NCBI RefSeq assembly: GCF_921293095.1
Contig: NC_060259.1
Span: forward strand, 42,637,812-42,701,811
Length of the DNA: 64,000 nucleotides
Direction of reading: 5' to 3'
Source: Ischnura elegans
Lineage: Eukaryota; Arthropoda; Insecta; Odonata; Coenagrionidae
The notes under the pieces were generated by a model that saw nothing but the letters and a program-made list of their open reading frames with translations, was not told the DNA's origin and searched no databases. A program made the position numbers and the translations under genes. Below, piece after piece: positions 45,010 through 58,400 of this stretch (position 1 is the first letter of the stretch; each line of letters begins with the position of its first letter).

Positions 45010-46671
45010 TACATTCCCTATTGCGATGATATCTCCATTGTGTAAACAGACTCTACATTTTGTTAAAAAACATTATCACCCAAAATTCAATAATGAATTT
45101 GATATTGAGGTAATTCCTGGTTACATAATGAAGGTAGCATCGCAGGATAATTAAAAAAAGGTGTTAGCTGAAAATGACCTGCGCATTTAAAGGATTATTT
45201 TTTGAGGGCATGAGAGAGGAACACGGCCCCGGTAAGTAAATCCTACCTGTAACTGGCTCGCCACCATCTAGGTATCACATATCAACTCTAAACAATTGCA
45301 AGACCCCTGTTCAGGCGACCCGTATCAAGTTTATCGAGAGTATCAAATTTCTCCTCGTAGTTGTCGCGGGAGTAGTTGGGACAGAAGTGGCCCCTTTCTC
45401 ACCCCCGAGATGCTTCGGCTTCTGTCTCCATGTATGTTAAAAATACATACAAACTCAATGCTACTCTTCGTTATTACAAACACTATACAGCAAAATGTTG
45501 GGGAAAAGGGATCTCAACGAACTCAATACCGTGAGGTGGATATTTTTAAAATCCTATAAAAATGCATTCCTTTGTGTAGTACATTCATCAATCGACAGTA
45601 AGGACATATTGAAAGGATTTTAGGCACTATATGCTTCGCTATTTCGGTAAAAGCAACATTGGAGACTTAGCTGACGTAGCCCTGAGTGATTCGCTTAATT
45701 GCCAGATCTGATTAGCGGTGTAACGTGATTTGACTGAGGGAAACGACGCAACTTTATGCAAAAATAAATTATCACTCACGAACACGGAGGAGACAAAAAT
45801 GAAAGACAGGATGCTCTATCATGCAATCGCGACTTTTCTACCGAGTCATACTGTCGTCATGACCAACCAATCGCTGAGAAAATTGTGAGGAGAAACACAT
45901 AAAAATGTCCTTTTCTATCTGTTTAGCATTGTGTTTGTTATGGAAATGATTATAAAAGCGTTCCTTGCCCAACACATAACGGAGAACCCTGAAAATGTTC
46001 GTATGTCTTTCAGATGTAATTCAAATGAATGTATGATGATGATTCACTTTGTATGGTGCTGTTAATCAAGATGAAAGGGGAAAAATATGTCTGGATGTTG
46101 CATTGGTGGCTTCCGTCTATCAAGGGCGTATTCGGAGGCGCAGTGAAATTTGCGTTGTAAAAAGCGCTGAATTCCTAGACCGCATGGGAGAACGCGTGGA
46201 CGTGAGATGGGAAAATACCTCATGTTCTAATTTCATTCGTGCAATCGCGATATTCCACGCCGTATGAGACACAAATGTAGTTCTAACCTGCGCAATTACA
46301 TGCATTATGTAAAACGGCCTTCACACGGATATTCTTCATTATATTTGAGTTTGAGGATATCTTGACCTCTATTAAATGTTGATAGTATTTTATGAGGAGG
46401 TTCATCTTTGTCTATGAGGCACCATGCAAGCCGTCACCAGAATGTGGCACTGGGTAATTCCACCTGAAGGTGAAAGGTGAAAATGAAAATGATAGGCTAA
46501 AGTTTAAAAAATATGACGCAATGCTTGTGACTGCAGTGTGCTTCATGCTCCTCTCGCGGCGCCACTGTCACCTGTAGCGAGAGCGCCCGCAGATGCGGCC
46601 GGGGGTGGGGATGCAACCATTGTAGACGCTGTATTCTGACGCGGTCTCTAAGGTGTTTGTCAGGGGGTGAA
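45010..46671 (+). repeat. Repeat R, left full copy
   Basis: It matches the right arm 50,740-52,612 in inverse orientation, and the fragments at 9955-10,116, 13,177-13,227 and 16,218-16,448. It contains the uninterrupted target sites of the two insertions at 10.1 and 13.2 kb. Short open frames in it (MQDPCSGDPYQVYREYQISP and MYGAVNQDERGKICLDVALV) are identical in both arms but have no recognised domain and no support as genes. Confidence 0.75.
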
Positions 46672-47638
46672 CACAATATTTCGACGAAACACACAGTCTT
46701 CCATTCAAACGTTAAATTTCGAATGAAAGCGAAGAAATTAAGCTATATAATGTAAAATAAATGTGGCACTAAATAAATTATATCTTATACACAATTGTCA
46801 TCAAATTTACAATACACTATTCAATTACAAATTTACAATACACTATACAATATACTATTAGTGTTCAATACACTGGCTAATAGATTCACTTTTCAACGTC
46901 CGTCGAGTACGGTATTCCCCGTGGACTGCAGCAAGCTCCGAACTGTGCCGCACGTTCGAAAAATCGATCTTAATTTCGGCGTCGCAGGTGGTCGCAATTC
47001 TCCTTATGGTATCATACTCTATAGGTTGTGTTGTATATGTCTTGTAGACATTGTCTCGAGGTAACTCAGTGATCCTTTTTTTACAATCCAACACTCGTTC
47101 ACTGCAAAAATATGCAGCGAAAAAGTGAGCTTCTTTGCTAATTATTCCCTTGGCCCTTGGCTGGGGTCGCTCCTCTTGCAGATGTAATGAATGGAACTTG
47201 GGAAAACCCAGAGCGCCCTATCATAAAAGGCATGCACTGGAGGGGGTAGTCCTTTGCACGAATTATGAGATATTTCCTGTCTCTGTTTCCGTGGATAGAC
47301 CGAAAGACCCTTGGCGAAACTCGCTTCAAAGTTTCCAAAAAATTTCCTAGCCCTCAAAATTTGCTTGCTTTCATGTACCAATGTATTGGATTAAAGACAT
47401 CGCTGTTATAACGGATAAGTTCTCTCTGTTCAGGATTGTATCGAAGGAGTGCATATATTATGGTACGGATGGACAAAATTCTCCTTTTCTGCCCGAGATT
47501 ATTTCCTCCGAGCGCAAGGAGTTGGCAAGGCAAGGCGAGAAGCTCCGCTCAGTGGCGCCTAAATATTTATTAAGAATTTGTAACCCCCTTCAAAATTAAG
47601 ATAATTAAATGATTTTTTCACTAAAAATAATAACATCG
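46667..47638 (+). repeat. Dispersed repeat D, copy 2
   Basis: Same orientation as 8949-9860. It has an added run of TTTACAATACACTAT-type repeats at about 46,795-46,865. It lies at the inner edge of the left arm of the second inverted repeat. Confidence 0.7.
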
Positions 47639-50600
47639 TAGTTGTCTTCACATTTAACACACATTATATCACCTACGACGTAAGAAACGTCTTTAAGTGG
47701 CCGACGACTTTTTACCTTACACAAGTCCAAATTTTCTTATCCTAAAGGGTGTTACATCGGTATAACTACTTTTTTCCTCAATTAAAGTAAAATTGGTGAA
47801 AACCGTCAAAGTTATATTAGTGTGAAGAGCTTCGTGTAGAGGATTCAATTCAATATAATTAACAGTTAGACGACAATTGCGAGAAGAAAATTAAGTAAAA
47901 AAATACACGCATGTAACGTAAATTTATGGAATTTTTTTTATAGCCTTTGATATAATTTTATGTAAAAACTATTGACGCCAATGAATGCAGCGTCTTATTC
48001 TACATTGGAGTACAGTGTTGAACAGTTCATAGCGCAATATTAATTTTTATGTTACTTTTGACAACACCGCGCTCCCGGCCTTGTGGAGAATAGACTACAT
48101 GGGAAACGAATGTCCATAAAAACCACACTTTCAACTGAATGTGGAACGCTCTGTCCATTCAATTTTTGCTTTCGAGGTAAACGGTAAGAATACATCTACA
48201 TCTAAATAATACACTGCTTCCCACCCCTACGGTGTATGGCAGGGGTGATCAATCACCAGCATGCAACATGATCCGAAAAACTGGCAGCGAATTCCAAATA
48301 TATTTCCAAAGAGGGAGAAATAGCTGGATTCTCTCACTTTGCCGTCATGATTTGCTAGTATTCTTTTAACAAACCCCGATTCACGATTAGCTTCACATCT
48401 TACTTTCCGAATAAGTATGTTTATTCCACGGTAGATCATTATTGAGTCTAACATCCACATATTATATTGACTCTACAATTTCTTATTGGGTACTCTGAAT
48501 GAAGAAGCTATGTTGTGAGGGCTTATTTTTTCTAGAAATTAATTACTACCATTTTTTTAGATTTAACACTAACTTCCAGGAATCGAACCATACTTGGATA
48601 GTATCATGGTCGTTCGTTAGTTCATACTTATCTTTGCTGCATCGAATTTCTACTAAAAACTACAGCGGCTACACATTGTTTAAACATTTTCGTTAATTTA
48701 CTACATCTTACTCGATCTAATAGTACTCCGATGCCATTATACGTATCTTGATTGCTTTTCGCGACGTATTGTTGTATTTAAATTCTATAGACTTAGAGCT
48801 ATTCTCTAGCTTGATTTCCAAGTTGACACAATTGACATATTGTGTCAAATTGGAAATGACATTGACACAATGAATAATTTTACGATGCGCGGAGGTACTT
48901 ACTGTACTGATGTGTCTACATTTTTGACTTTCTCATAATACTAAAAAGCAGAATTTCATATTAAATTTTCTTAAGAGTGATGTATCATTCATCGTATTAG
49001 CATTCACACAGGTCGACATATGAATTTGCAAGATAATGGCGTCGCATCATTTTGATGCCTACATGGAAGTGACAGCGCCCGCGCACTGGTCGATTATCGG
49101 AAGAATCCAGTCAAAATTACACAATTGCTGTATTTGAGATGAAAACTTGAGTCTTCGCAAGTAAAGTCATATATGATTATGCGTTACGAAAACAATCAGA
49201 CTATGACTTGGATTTCATCCTTTACTGAGATACAGAGGCTCACAGGTGAGCGAATTTCCGTAAAAACGCCCCTCTTTAGATCTCTCTGAAAATCTTCCAA
49301 ATTAAGTAGATTCGTCCAAAGTATCTTCTTCATCTTCCAAAGTTATTGGTGGATTTGTACGGAATATAAAGCTATATAACCTGTTAGCAACGTGCGTTTT
49401 CTTTAAATTTCAGTAATCATAAAGAATAACTTCGATAAACTCTAAAAATGCAGTTACAAAATGGCAGATAAGTACTGTTTTTCAACAAAAGTAAATATTA
49501 ACTAAGAGTTTCAGATGGGGTTTCCAAAGTTACGCAAAGGAACTTAGATCAGAGTTTAGATTTGAAGATTTCTCAAGCTGTATACGCAATGAGCTTTGAA
49601 ATAATTTTGCGACACCGGAAATTAAATTGATTTTTTGATCAAGCGGTAGGGTTCGTCTCCGCGCGCCCGGAGCTGGATTAGCCGCGACGCGTTAAGGTTA
49701 TTGAAAGCGGATGGATTTTAAAGCTCAAAGTTTACCGGAATTAATCTGACCTTAATGCGCTCGATCCCCAATTCGTCTATGGTGAAGAAAACGGAGGGTT
49801 TTCCGCCGAGGTAAGTGCACGCCAAGAAGTAAATTTAGTTTTCTTTGGATGCGATCGGGGACATGCTTTTTTTAAATACGCATAAGCCACGAAAAAGTGA
49901 GTTCTTTTCCTAATAATTTCCACAAAATCTTCCCAGAGAGACGCTGACTGACCTTTCATGCCCTCTTTAATCTCCCTAACCCCAAGGATTCAACTTCGAA
50001 AACGGTCGTTTTATGACTCCACGGAGGGGAGCCTTTGACAGTCTCCATTGAACATTTCCACGGAAACTTCTCCTAGCCTTTTTAAAATGTGCATCATACT
50101 CTCAGTTCTACTCTGACTGTGGTGGAAGGAAGTTGTGTTTCCTTGTGTGCCCAGAATTTTCGAAAGTGGTTTGAAGTAGCCAGCGGAGACTTCAAGCGCT
50201 TGCTCCGTGACTAACCGGTTATCGTCAGCGGTAATATTTTATGATTATACATCCAACCATTAAATCAGGCATGCTATGCGTTTTCTTTTTTCAACATTTG
50301 CTCCGTCACGCCTGTTTTCAACCATATTTTTTCACGTGCCGTAAAAGATATTCATTATGCGCCTTTGTCGTTCAAAATAAAATGCATTCTTACTTGATTA
50401 CACCTGTAGGTATTCATAAATGATATTTAAATCTAGAAAACAATCATTCGTCCAGAAAAAATTGCTGGATTATTGCTGAAGCTGAATGTAAGACGCTGAC
50501 GCTCTGAAATTTCTGTGATTTCCGGACGAAACGCATCTTATGACTTTCCCATAAGAAACGGATAATTACTTATAGAATAGTTAACTTATAAAGTTCTTGT

Positions 50601-50739
50601 TCTTCCTTCATAGACAGATTTTCCCCATGAGTATTTGGCAAATTTTTCCTGTGCATGAATGTGGAAGTATAATTTGTTATTAACACTTTTATTGCCGTGT
50701 GGTGTGCATGTGGGGCTCCTCTTGCATGCTGTTTACTGA
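47639..50739. other. Spacer of the second inverted repeat, no gene recognised
   Basis: AT-rich, with no long open frame, splice-consistent exon or known domain. A small perfect palindrome TTGACACAAT-TGACAT-ATTGTGTCAA occurs at about 48,822-48,848. A GC-richer patch lies at about 49,640-49,700. Confidence 0.5.
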
Positions 50740-52612
50740 TCACCCCCTGACAAACACCTTAGAGACCGCGTCAGAATACAGCGTCTACAATGGTTGCATC
50801 CCCACCCCCGGCCGCATCTGCGGGCGCTCTCGCTACAGGTGACAGTGGCGCCGCGAGAGGAGCATGAAGCACACTGCAGTAATAAGCATTGCATCATAAT
50901 TTTTAAACTCTAGCCTATCATTTATATTTTTACCTTCAGCTGATGATTTTATATTTCCACAATCGACAAGTGAACGATTTTTATACACCCGATGAAAGGT
51001 TAGGGCATGGCGAAAGGATGTTTCGAAGTCCAAATTAGCGAGCATGTAAATGTTTTTCCACCAGTATCTAATACCTTTATTTACATGGTAGCATATACGT
51101 GACCATAGCGCACTCTAAATTTCTGGTATGACCGTATCTCGATGTCCAATGTGGTTGGCAAACGAGCGCGTGTCTGAATGAGTATAGGATGAGTACTGCA
51201 CGCTTACTGTGGAATTACTCCTTATAGACAAAGATGAAGCTCCTCATAAAATACTATCAACATTTAATAGAGGTCAAGATATCCTCAAACTCAAATATAA
51301 TGAAGAATATCCGTGTGAAGGCCGTTTTACATAATGCATGTAATTGCGCAGGTTAGAACTACATTTGTGTCTCATACGGCGTGGAATATCGCGATTGCAC
51401 GAATGAAATTAGAACATGAGGTATTTTCCCATCTCACGTCCACGCGTTCTCCCATGCGGTCTAGGAATTCAGCGCTTTTTACAACGCAAATTTCACTGCG
51501 CCTCCGAATACGCCCTTGATAGACGGAAGCCACCAATGCAACATCCAGACATATTTTTCCCCTTTCATCTTGATTAACAGCACCATACAAAGTGAATCAT
51601 CATCATACATTCATTTGAATTACATCTGAAAGACATACGAACATTTTCAGGGTTCTCCGTTATGTGTTGGGCAAGGAACGCTTTTATAATCATTTCCATA
51701 ACAAACACAATGCTAAACAGATAGAAAAGGACATTTTTATGTGTTTCTCCTCACAATTTTCTCAGCGATTGGTTGGTCATGACGACAGTATGACTCGGTA
51801 GAAAAGTCGCGATTGCATGATAGAGCATCCTGTCTTTCATTTTTGTCTCCTCCGTGTTCGTGAGTGATAATTTATTTTTGCATAAAGTTGCGTCGTTTCC
51901 CTCAGTCAAATCACGTTACACCGCTAATCAGATCTGGCAATTAAGCGAATCACTCAGGGCTACGTCAGCTAAGTCTCCAATGTTGCTTTTACCGAAATAG
52001 CGAAGCATATAGTGCCTAAAATCCTTTCAATATGTCCTTACTGTCGATTGATGAATGTACTACACAAAGGAATGCATTTTTATAGGATTTTAAAAATATC
52101 CACCTCACGGTATTGAGTTCGTTGAGATCCCTTTTCCCCAACATTTTGCTGTATAGTGTTTGTAATAACGAAGAGTAGCATTGAGTTTGTATGTATTTTT
52201 AACATACATGGAGACAGAAGCCGAAGCATCTCGGGGGTGAGAAAGGGGCCACTTCTGTCCCAACTACTCCCGCGACAACTACGAGGAGAAATTTGATACT
52301 CTCGATAAACTTGATACGGGTCGCCTGAACAGGGGTCTTGCAATTGTTTAGAGTTGATATGTGATACCTAGATGGTGGCGAGCCAGTTACAGGTAGGATT
52401 TACTTACCGGGGCCGTGTCCCTCTCTCATGCCCTCAAAAAATAATCCTTTAAATGCGCAGGTCATTTTCAGCTAACACCTTTTTTTAATTATCCTGCGAT
52501 GCTACCTTCATTATGTAACCAGGAATTACCTCAATATCAAATTCATTATTGAATTTTGGGTGATAATGTTTTTTAACAAAATGTAGAGTCTGTTTACACA
52601 ATGGAGATATCA
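50740..52612 (-). repeat. Repeat R, right full copy
   Basis: Inverse partner of 45,010-46,671. It begins TCACCCCCTGACAAACACC and ends near AATGGAGATATCATCGCTCG. It carries a ~270-bp segment (about 50,950-51,215) absent from the left copy. Confidence 0.75.
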
Positions 52613-53571
52613 TCGCTCGTAGTTTTCGAAGTTGAATGGGAAAACGAGTGGCTTACAAAAATGGCGAGGTTATTTATTTGATGTATACGCAAAATACATT
52701 CAACTAACATAATAAATTATCAATAAAATATGACAAGCACTCTCGTCTGACTTGCTTGAAAGTTATACTTGGCTGTGAAAAACAATGAATGTTAGCATTG
52801 AAGCTAGAAATAATTTTTATATTTCACCCGATGAAAAGAAGCAATAAAACAGAAGACGATGAAGAATTTTTTCTTCGAAGGAGCCGAAATCTGCGTTTCA
52901 AAAAATAATAAAGTATTAACTAAGTCACGGAAAAAATAGAAACACATCAGGAGCACTTAAATCCCATCTAGCTCAAAGGATGTGCTGCTATCAAAATTTA
53001 AATGTGCGTAAAAACTAATAAATTTATGCTATTAGGCGAAAGCCTAATTTTATTTCGCACGATTTTCTACCATTCACGCGTCATCTTACATAAAAGCTGT
53101 AAATTTTCTGGCAAAAGTGACGCCATATAAAATCATCTGAAATAATCATGGAATTTAGAATAACGTTTGGTATAAATATATTTCTTATTTGTAATGCACT
53201 AAGGAAATTTTAAAACGCAAGAATAAGATTTAAGGGAAAAATAGGCAAGGAATGCAGTCCCATATTCTCATATTAACATAATTTGCTGATTTTGGATGAA
53301 ATCCAAAGGCGACATAACAGCGTACTACACATCCTATTTTGCCTAGAGCTCTGCCGGACATAAATGCAAAGGCTAATAGTGAGATTCAGTGAGTCATTTT
53401 AAGACCTAAACAACTGATTTTAAAGGTTCTCATTGAAATTCAGCTTCTTTTTAATTTCGTTTGACCACCACACATAAAGGATATTGAAAGTGGATAGAGG
53501 GGGGGAATTAAGATTCATAACTTTAAAAAAGTGGATTTTAAAACTAGATTAAGTGCGGACAGGAGGTCAAG
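52613..53571. repeat. Extra segment in the right arm, containing an inverted copy of 43.56-43.8 kb
   Basis: The part at about 53,170-53,400 is the inverse of 43,590-43,800 (for example GGATGTGTAGTACGCTGTTA). On the left side that sequence lies outside the outer block. On the right it lies between the two blocks, so the order is not a simple mirror. Confidence 0.65.
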
Positions 53572-54706
53572 GAAGGGTGTGCTCCGATCGGGGATTTGAA
53601 TATTTTTAGGGATCGAATAAGATTGCTGGGATATTAAAGTCAACGGTTTCAGAATAGGTATGCAGAAGAAAAGTATTGCGTATGGTGCGGGGGGAAAAGA
53701 GGAAGTAGTAGGTCATTGGGACGGAGAGTATCAAATTTTATCTTCTCTCTTCATGTCACAAATTATGTGATGGCGGGAGGGTTGGGAATTCCAAGTGAAG
53801 AAAGGTAGGATCCATATAAATCCATAAGAGATTAAAAAAAAATGTAGATCCAAAGAAGCATTCCAGTTTTTAAAACGGACATGAGGTCTTGCCTAAGTTC
53901 TAGAGTCTTTTGAACTAGCCTTTGTAGTACATATATGGAAGTACTTAGGTATTTCTCACTACAATAGAGATAAATTTTCTTGTTCTAAATCCTACAGTAC
54001 TTAATATCTAAAATTGAAGTTTTGATAGCTAAAGAGATTTTGCGGAAGAATTCATTGAGGGATTTTTAGTTAATTGAGAGTGACCTGGGCGGTGATTATC
54101 GTTCGCCTTTCGCCCGGGTCTTTGCTTCGGCACGGCACTCGAAGCGAAGCTAAAAATTTTCTTCGATATTATTCTTGTTCTTTTCGCCCCACCTATCGCT
54201 TCAGTTCGGGCAACTTCGTTCTCTTGACGAATTACTGTAATGTAAGCAGTGACGAATTACCCATAAGTCAATGGTCACAAGATAATTTCAGCGAACACCA
54301 CACTGCCTCCGCATTCCGAAACAATTGAAGAGCGCGATGCACGTTGATAAGTTCAAATCGTATTTCTTAAATATATCATGCCATGCTTTGCTTATTGCGT
54401 GAGACTATCAAAGTGCTACATTAAGGATTGTTGCACAATATTTCTGATTCATTAGTTGTTTTCCGTAGTTGAACATGAAACCCTTCTCTTTGTTTTTCAA
54501 TGTTTTCTTATTTGTTAACATTGAGTCGAAAAATTCACTCCGGTGAAACCTAGGGGCAATATTTTCTATTTTACTTATCCCAGATGGCTGTAAATCCACG
54601 GAGCAGACAATAAAAGTTGCTCCATCAACACATCATATTAATGTAAACATTCTAAAACAGGGTGTAGAATACATTCTTTCATATACTTCTATGACCAAAT
54701 ATGTGA

Positions 54707-54712
54707 TTTATT
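54707..54712 (-). terminator. Candidate polyadenylation signal of gene C
   Basis: AATAAA on the coding strand (TTTATT on plus), in the same context as 17,670-17,675 (gene A) and 32,331-32,336 (gene B). Confidence 0.5.
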
Positions 54713-55019
54713 ACATTTTTATCAGTTTGATGACAAGAATACAGTATCAGAATTTTTATCAGTTTGATGACAGAATCATATACATGTAATAAAGCCAACA
54801 TTAAAATTTTACTTTTATAAATTCTAATTGGATATTTACTCTTTGTATATAGAGTGACACCATAAAGTGAATTTGCAAGTTCCAGCTAAATTATTCCTGC
54901 TGGAAGCATTGTTGAATGCATTTGTGGTGTCATTTGTAGCTGCTTTCGCAGGGTTGTAAATAATGTTATTCAAGTTAACTAGCAAATGGGGAATATCATT
55001 TGAATGCACTGTAGGGAAT

Positions 55020-55495
55020 GCTGGAAATGGGGGTAATGTTGGCAACTTAGGGAGTGCTGGAAGTGGGGGTAGTGTTGGCAATGCAGGGAGTGCTGGAAGT
55101 GGTGGTAGTGGTGGCAATGCAGGGAGTGCTGGAAGTGGTGGTAGTGGTGGCAATGGAGGGAATGCTGGAAGTGGGGGTAGTGGTGGCAATGGAGGGAGTG
55201 CTGGAAGTGGGGGTAGTGGTGGCAATGGAGGGAGTGCTGGACGTGGAAAATTAAAATGGTAGTGGTGGCAATGGACGGAGTGCTGGACGTGTGGGTAGGG
55301 GTGGCAATGGAGGGGGAGCTGGAGTTGGGGGTAGTGGTGGCAATGAAGGGAGTGCTGGAAGTGGAGGTAGTGGTGGAAATGCAGGGAATGCTGGAAGTGG
55401 GGGTAGTGGTGGCAATGGAGGGAGCGCTGGAAGTGGGGGTAGTGGTGGAAACGGAGGGAGTGCTGGAAGTGGGGGTACGGGTGGCAATGTATGAT
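55020..55495 (-). repeat. 36-bp minisatellite in the last exon of gene C, about 13 units
   Basis: Same unit family as in genes A and B, interrupted near 55,243-55,256 by an AT-rich insertion that ends the main frame. Confidence 0.9.
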
Positions 55496-58400
55496 GTGCA
55501 GCTATTTGTTTAGGGATTTGAAGTGGTGCAGACGTCGGCTTTATAGTCATTTTAGGAACACTAGTGGTTGCCACTGTAGAATCCGGAAGAGGCTGGTTAG
55601 TGGGTGGTGTGCTGATGTCCTGTGAAATTCCAACAATTACTTCTGGATGAGATTGACTGCCTTGGATCGTGTGTGACGCGGGTATGGCTGGTTCGTCATC
55701 ATGGATCGCTGAAATGGAAAATTAAAATGCAATAAGATAAAGGAGATAACAACTAAATATTTAGCCCTGAAGTTTCAGGTCGCTGGAAGGATGAAATGAG
55801 AACATGTTGGGGATAATATTAATAGGTATCCATTTACAATGAAGTGATATCGAAAAAAATACCTCACGTGTCTTTTCCTAAATTATTGTCGTTCGTTTCG
55901 TTATCCCTGAAGTGAATGAGTATCCCGACCTACTTACAACGCCGGATTCGTTAAAATTTGACCGCAGGTGTTGGATAATTGAAAACAAATATATTGCTTT
56001 CTTGTTAAATTCGTTTCTTGAAAACTGTTTTTAATAAGCCTGTTATTCTTAGGCATTTTTAACATACCCTCCACATTACGTAATTTTTGGTATAGGTGCA
56101 TCTTAATTCAACTCTTTAAGCTACACACGAGCCTTATTATTTATTACCTATCGGCTCGCAATAGCTGCAGAGGTATGTTGCTTTCCACATTTTCCAGCCT
56201 CATTTTTTAATTAGCTAGTTCAATCTCAATCGGCTTCTTGATGTTTGTATTAGTGGTTTTGCAATACTTGACAGAGCATTTGAAGCAGAGTGTTAGCATT
56301 CCTAAACTTGATTCAAAATTACTACTCGAAGAAATTCATAAGTCTGAAGACTTATGAATTTCTTTGTTTCCATATGATTTATCTTATCAGACGCGGTAAG
56401 GGAAGCATGGCGGTATTTTAAGGGGCCATCGAGTCATTTGATTGCTAACCGGTTTCAACGGAAGACGAAGCATTTTTATGATTGTACTTGAGTGATTCCT
56501 CCTGATTTGATGTTAAATTTTAAATTTTCACGTCATTTATATTTTGTCCATTCCTTTGTTCACTTAAAAGAAAAAATAATTATTAGTAATAGTCATGTGA
56601 AATAATGACGCATAATTAATTGGTATACGGGTAACCTAGCGAAAATACTGGTGAAAAAACCATAAAAAATTTTCTAATATGAAGCAGTTTCAGTTTTAAT
56701 TTTTCTTGGATTCACAGATATAACCACGAGAATCTTACACTCTTCTATTGTGCCAAAGAGAAGATATAATTCGATTAAATGGAAGAAAAATTTTCAAATT
56801 GTTTCTTTAAAAAAAATAATTTAATCACTATCCCAAATACCATGCATCAGAAACAAACAAAGGAGGAGTAACTTACCACATCTTACTTCCTCAAAATCAC
56901 CCATTCCTTCGCTACTTTATGAATTCACATACCACAATCATACCCCAATATTAAAATTTAACGGTTGCTTTTCGTTTCTGTGACGTGCGTTTTTGGTTTC
57001 GTTACTGAAATTTAATGTGTCCCGGAATTTTAAAATTTTTTTTAAAAATGGTGCATTTTGTATCAGATAACATTCCTTACTTATCCGAAGTGTTTATCCA
57101 CGCAAGTGATCGGGACATTCCCCATTTTTCCCCATTCGTGTTTTTAACTGTAGAAATACGGATGCATTACAAATGTTTCAATGCTATTGAAACTATAGCA
57201 TGATTTCCACCGTTTTGCTAAGTGGGGCAATACAACCTCATGACCATGCTGTGAAATAAGAGAGAAGCATGTCGTGTTGCAAAATTTGGCCGCAAGTGTT
57301 GGATAATTGAAAACAGATGTATTTTATTCCAATATAAATTTTTGCTGGATAAATATTTTAAATAGCCCTGATTTTCTTAGGCATTTATTTATCATATCCT
57401 GCACCTTTCCTAATTTTAGGTAAAAGTGCATCTCAATTCAACTCTTAAAACTACACACGAGCCATATTATTGGTTACATATCGGCTCCCAATTGCTGCGG
57501 AGGTGTATTGTTTCCTGCATTTTGAAGCATCATTTATTTTTTAAGTAGCTAATTTAATCACAATCGGCTTCTTGATGTTCGCGTTAGTGAGTTTGCAATA
57601 CTTGACAGAACATTAGAAGCAGAGCGTCAGCATCCCTAAAGGTGCATCAAAATTACGACGCAAAGAAATTCATAAGTTTTCAAAGCCGTTTCAATCTGAT
57701 CTATCTTATCAGACGCTGCAAGGGAAGCATGGCGGTATTTTAAGGGGCCATCGAGTCATTGTATTGCTTACCGGTTTCAAGGGAAAACGAAGCATTTTTA
57801 TGATTGTGCTTGTGTGATGCCTCCTGATTTGAGGTTACATTTTTAATCCTCACATCATAAGTGTTTCGTCCATTCTTTGGCTCACCTGAAAGAAAAAATA
57901 ATAATTAGTAATAGTCATAAGAAAGAATGACGCATAGTTAATTTGTATACGGGTAACCTAGTGAAAATTCTGGTGAAAAAACGATAACAATTTACCTAAT
58001 ATATAGCAGTATCAGTATTAATTTTGCTCGTATTCACAGATATAACCCCGAGAATCTTATACTCTTAAATTGTGCAAGGGAGTAGATATAATTCGAAGAA
58101 ATGGAAGAAATATTTTCGAGTGTTTTTTTGAAAAAAAAAATTGAATCGCTTTCCTAAATACCTTGCATCAGAATCGAACTACGCTGGAGCGAAACTTTTA
58201 GTTTTCTATCCAATGGATGAGGAATTAACCAAATATTGCGTCCTCAAAATGACTTATTTGTTCTAATTTTTTTGTATTCACATTTACATTCAGACAGGGT
58301 TGATTGGAGAGAGGTGAGGTAAGAGTGCAAGGGAATATCAAGTTAGAATTACACTAGTCAACAGCCATTTTGCATCTCGGATGTGATACATCAATTTTTA

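Larger units (their letters stand above)
43866..54595. repeat. Second large inverted repeat, arms interrupted, 4.1 kb spacer
   Basis: 43,866-45,010 pairs with 53,572-54,595, and 45,010-46,671 pairs with 50,740-52,612, in mirror orientation. The inner pair is close to identical over long stretches. The spacer is 46,672-50,739. The right arm has an extra ~960 bp (52,613-53,571) between its two blocks, and an extra ~270 bp at about 50,950-51,215. The outer right end abuts the 3' flank of gene C exactly. Confidence 0.88.

Noticed and set aside
45296-52343. Identical short frames in the two repeat R copies (87 and 72 codons)
   Set aside because: They are identical because the whole arms are. In the third R copy the corresponding frame differs and is cut off. 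No domain is seen.
57015-57203. 62-codon frame [21 protein letters not shown] in gene C, with a relative at 28,316-28,498
   Set aside because: It lies in the repeated intron unit on the strand opposite to the gene and is disrupted in other units.
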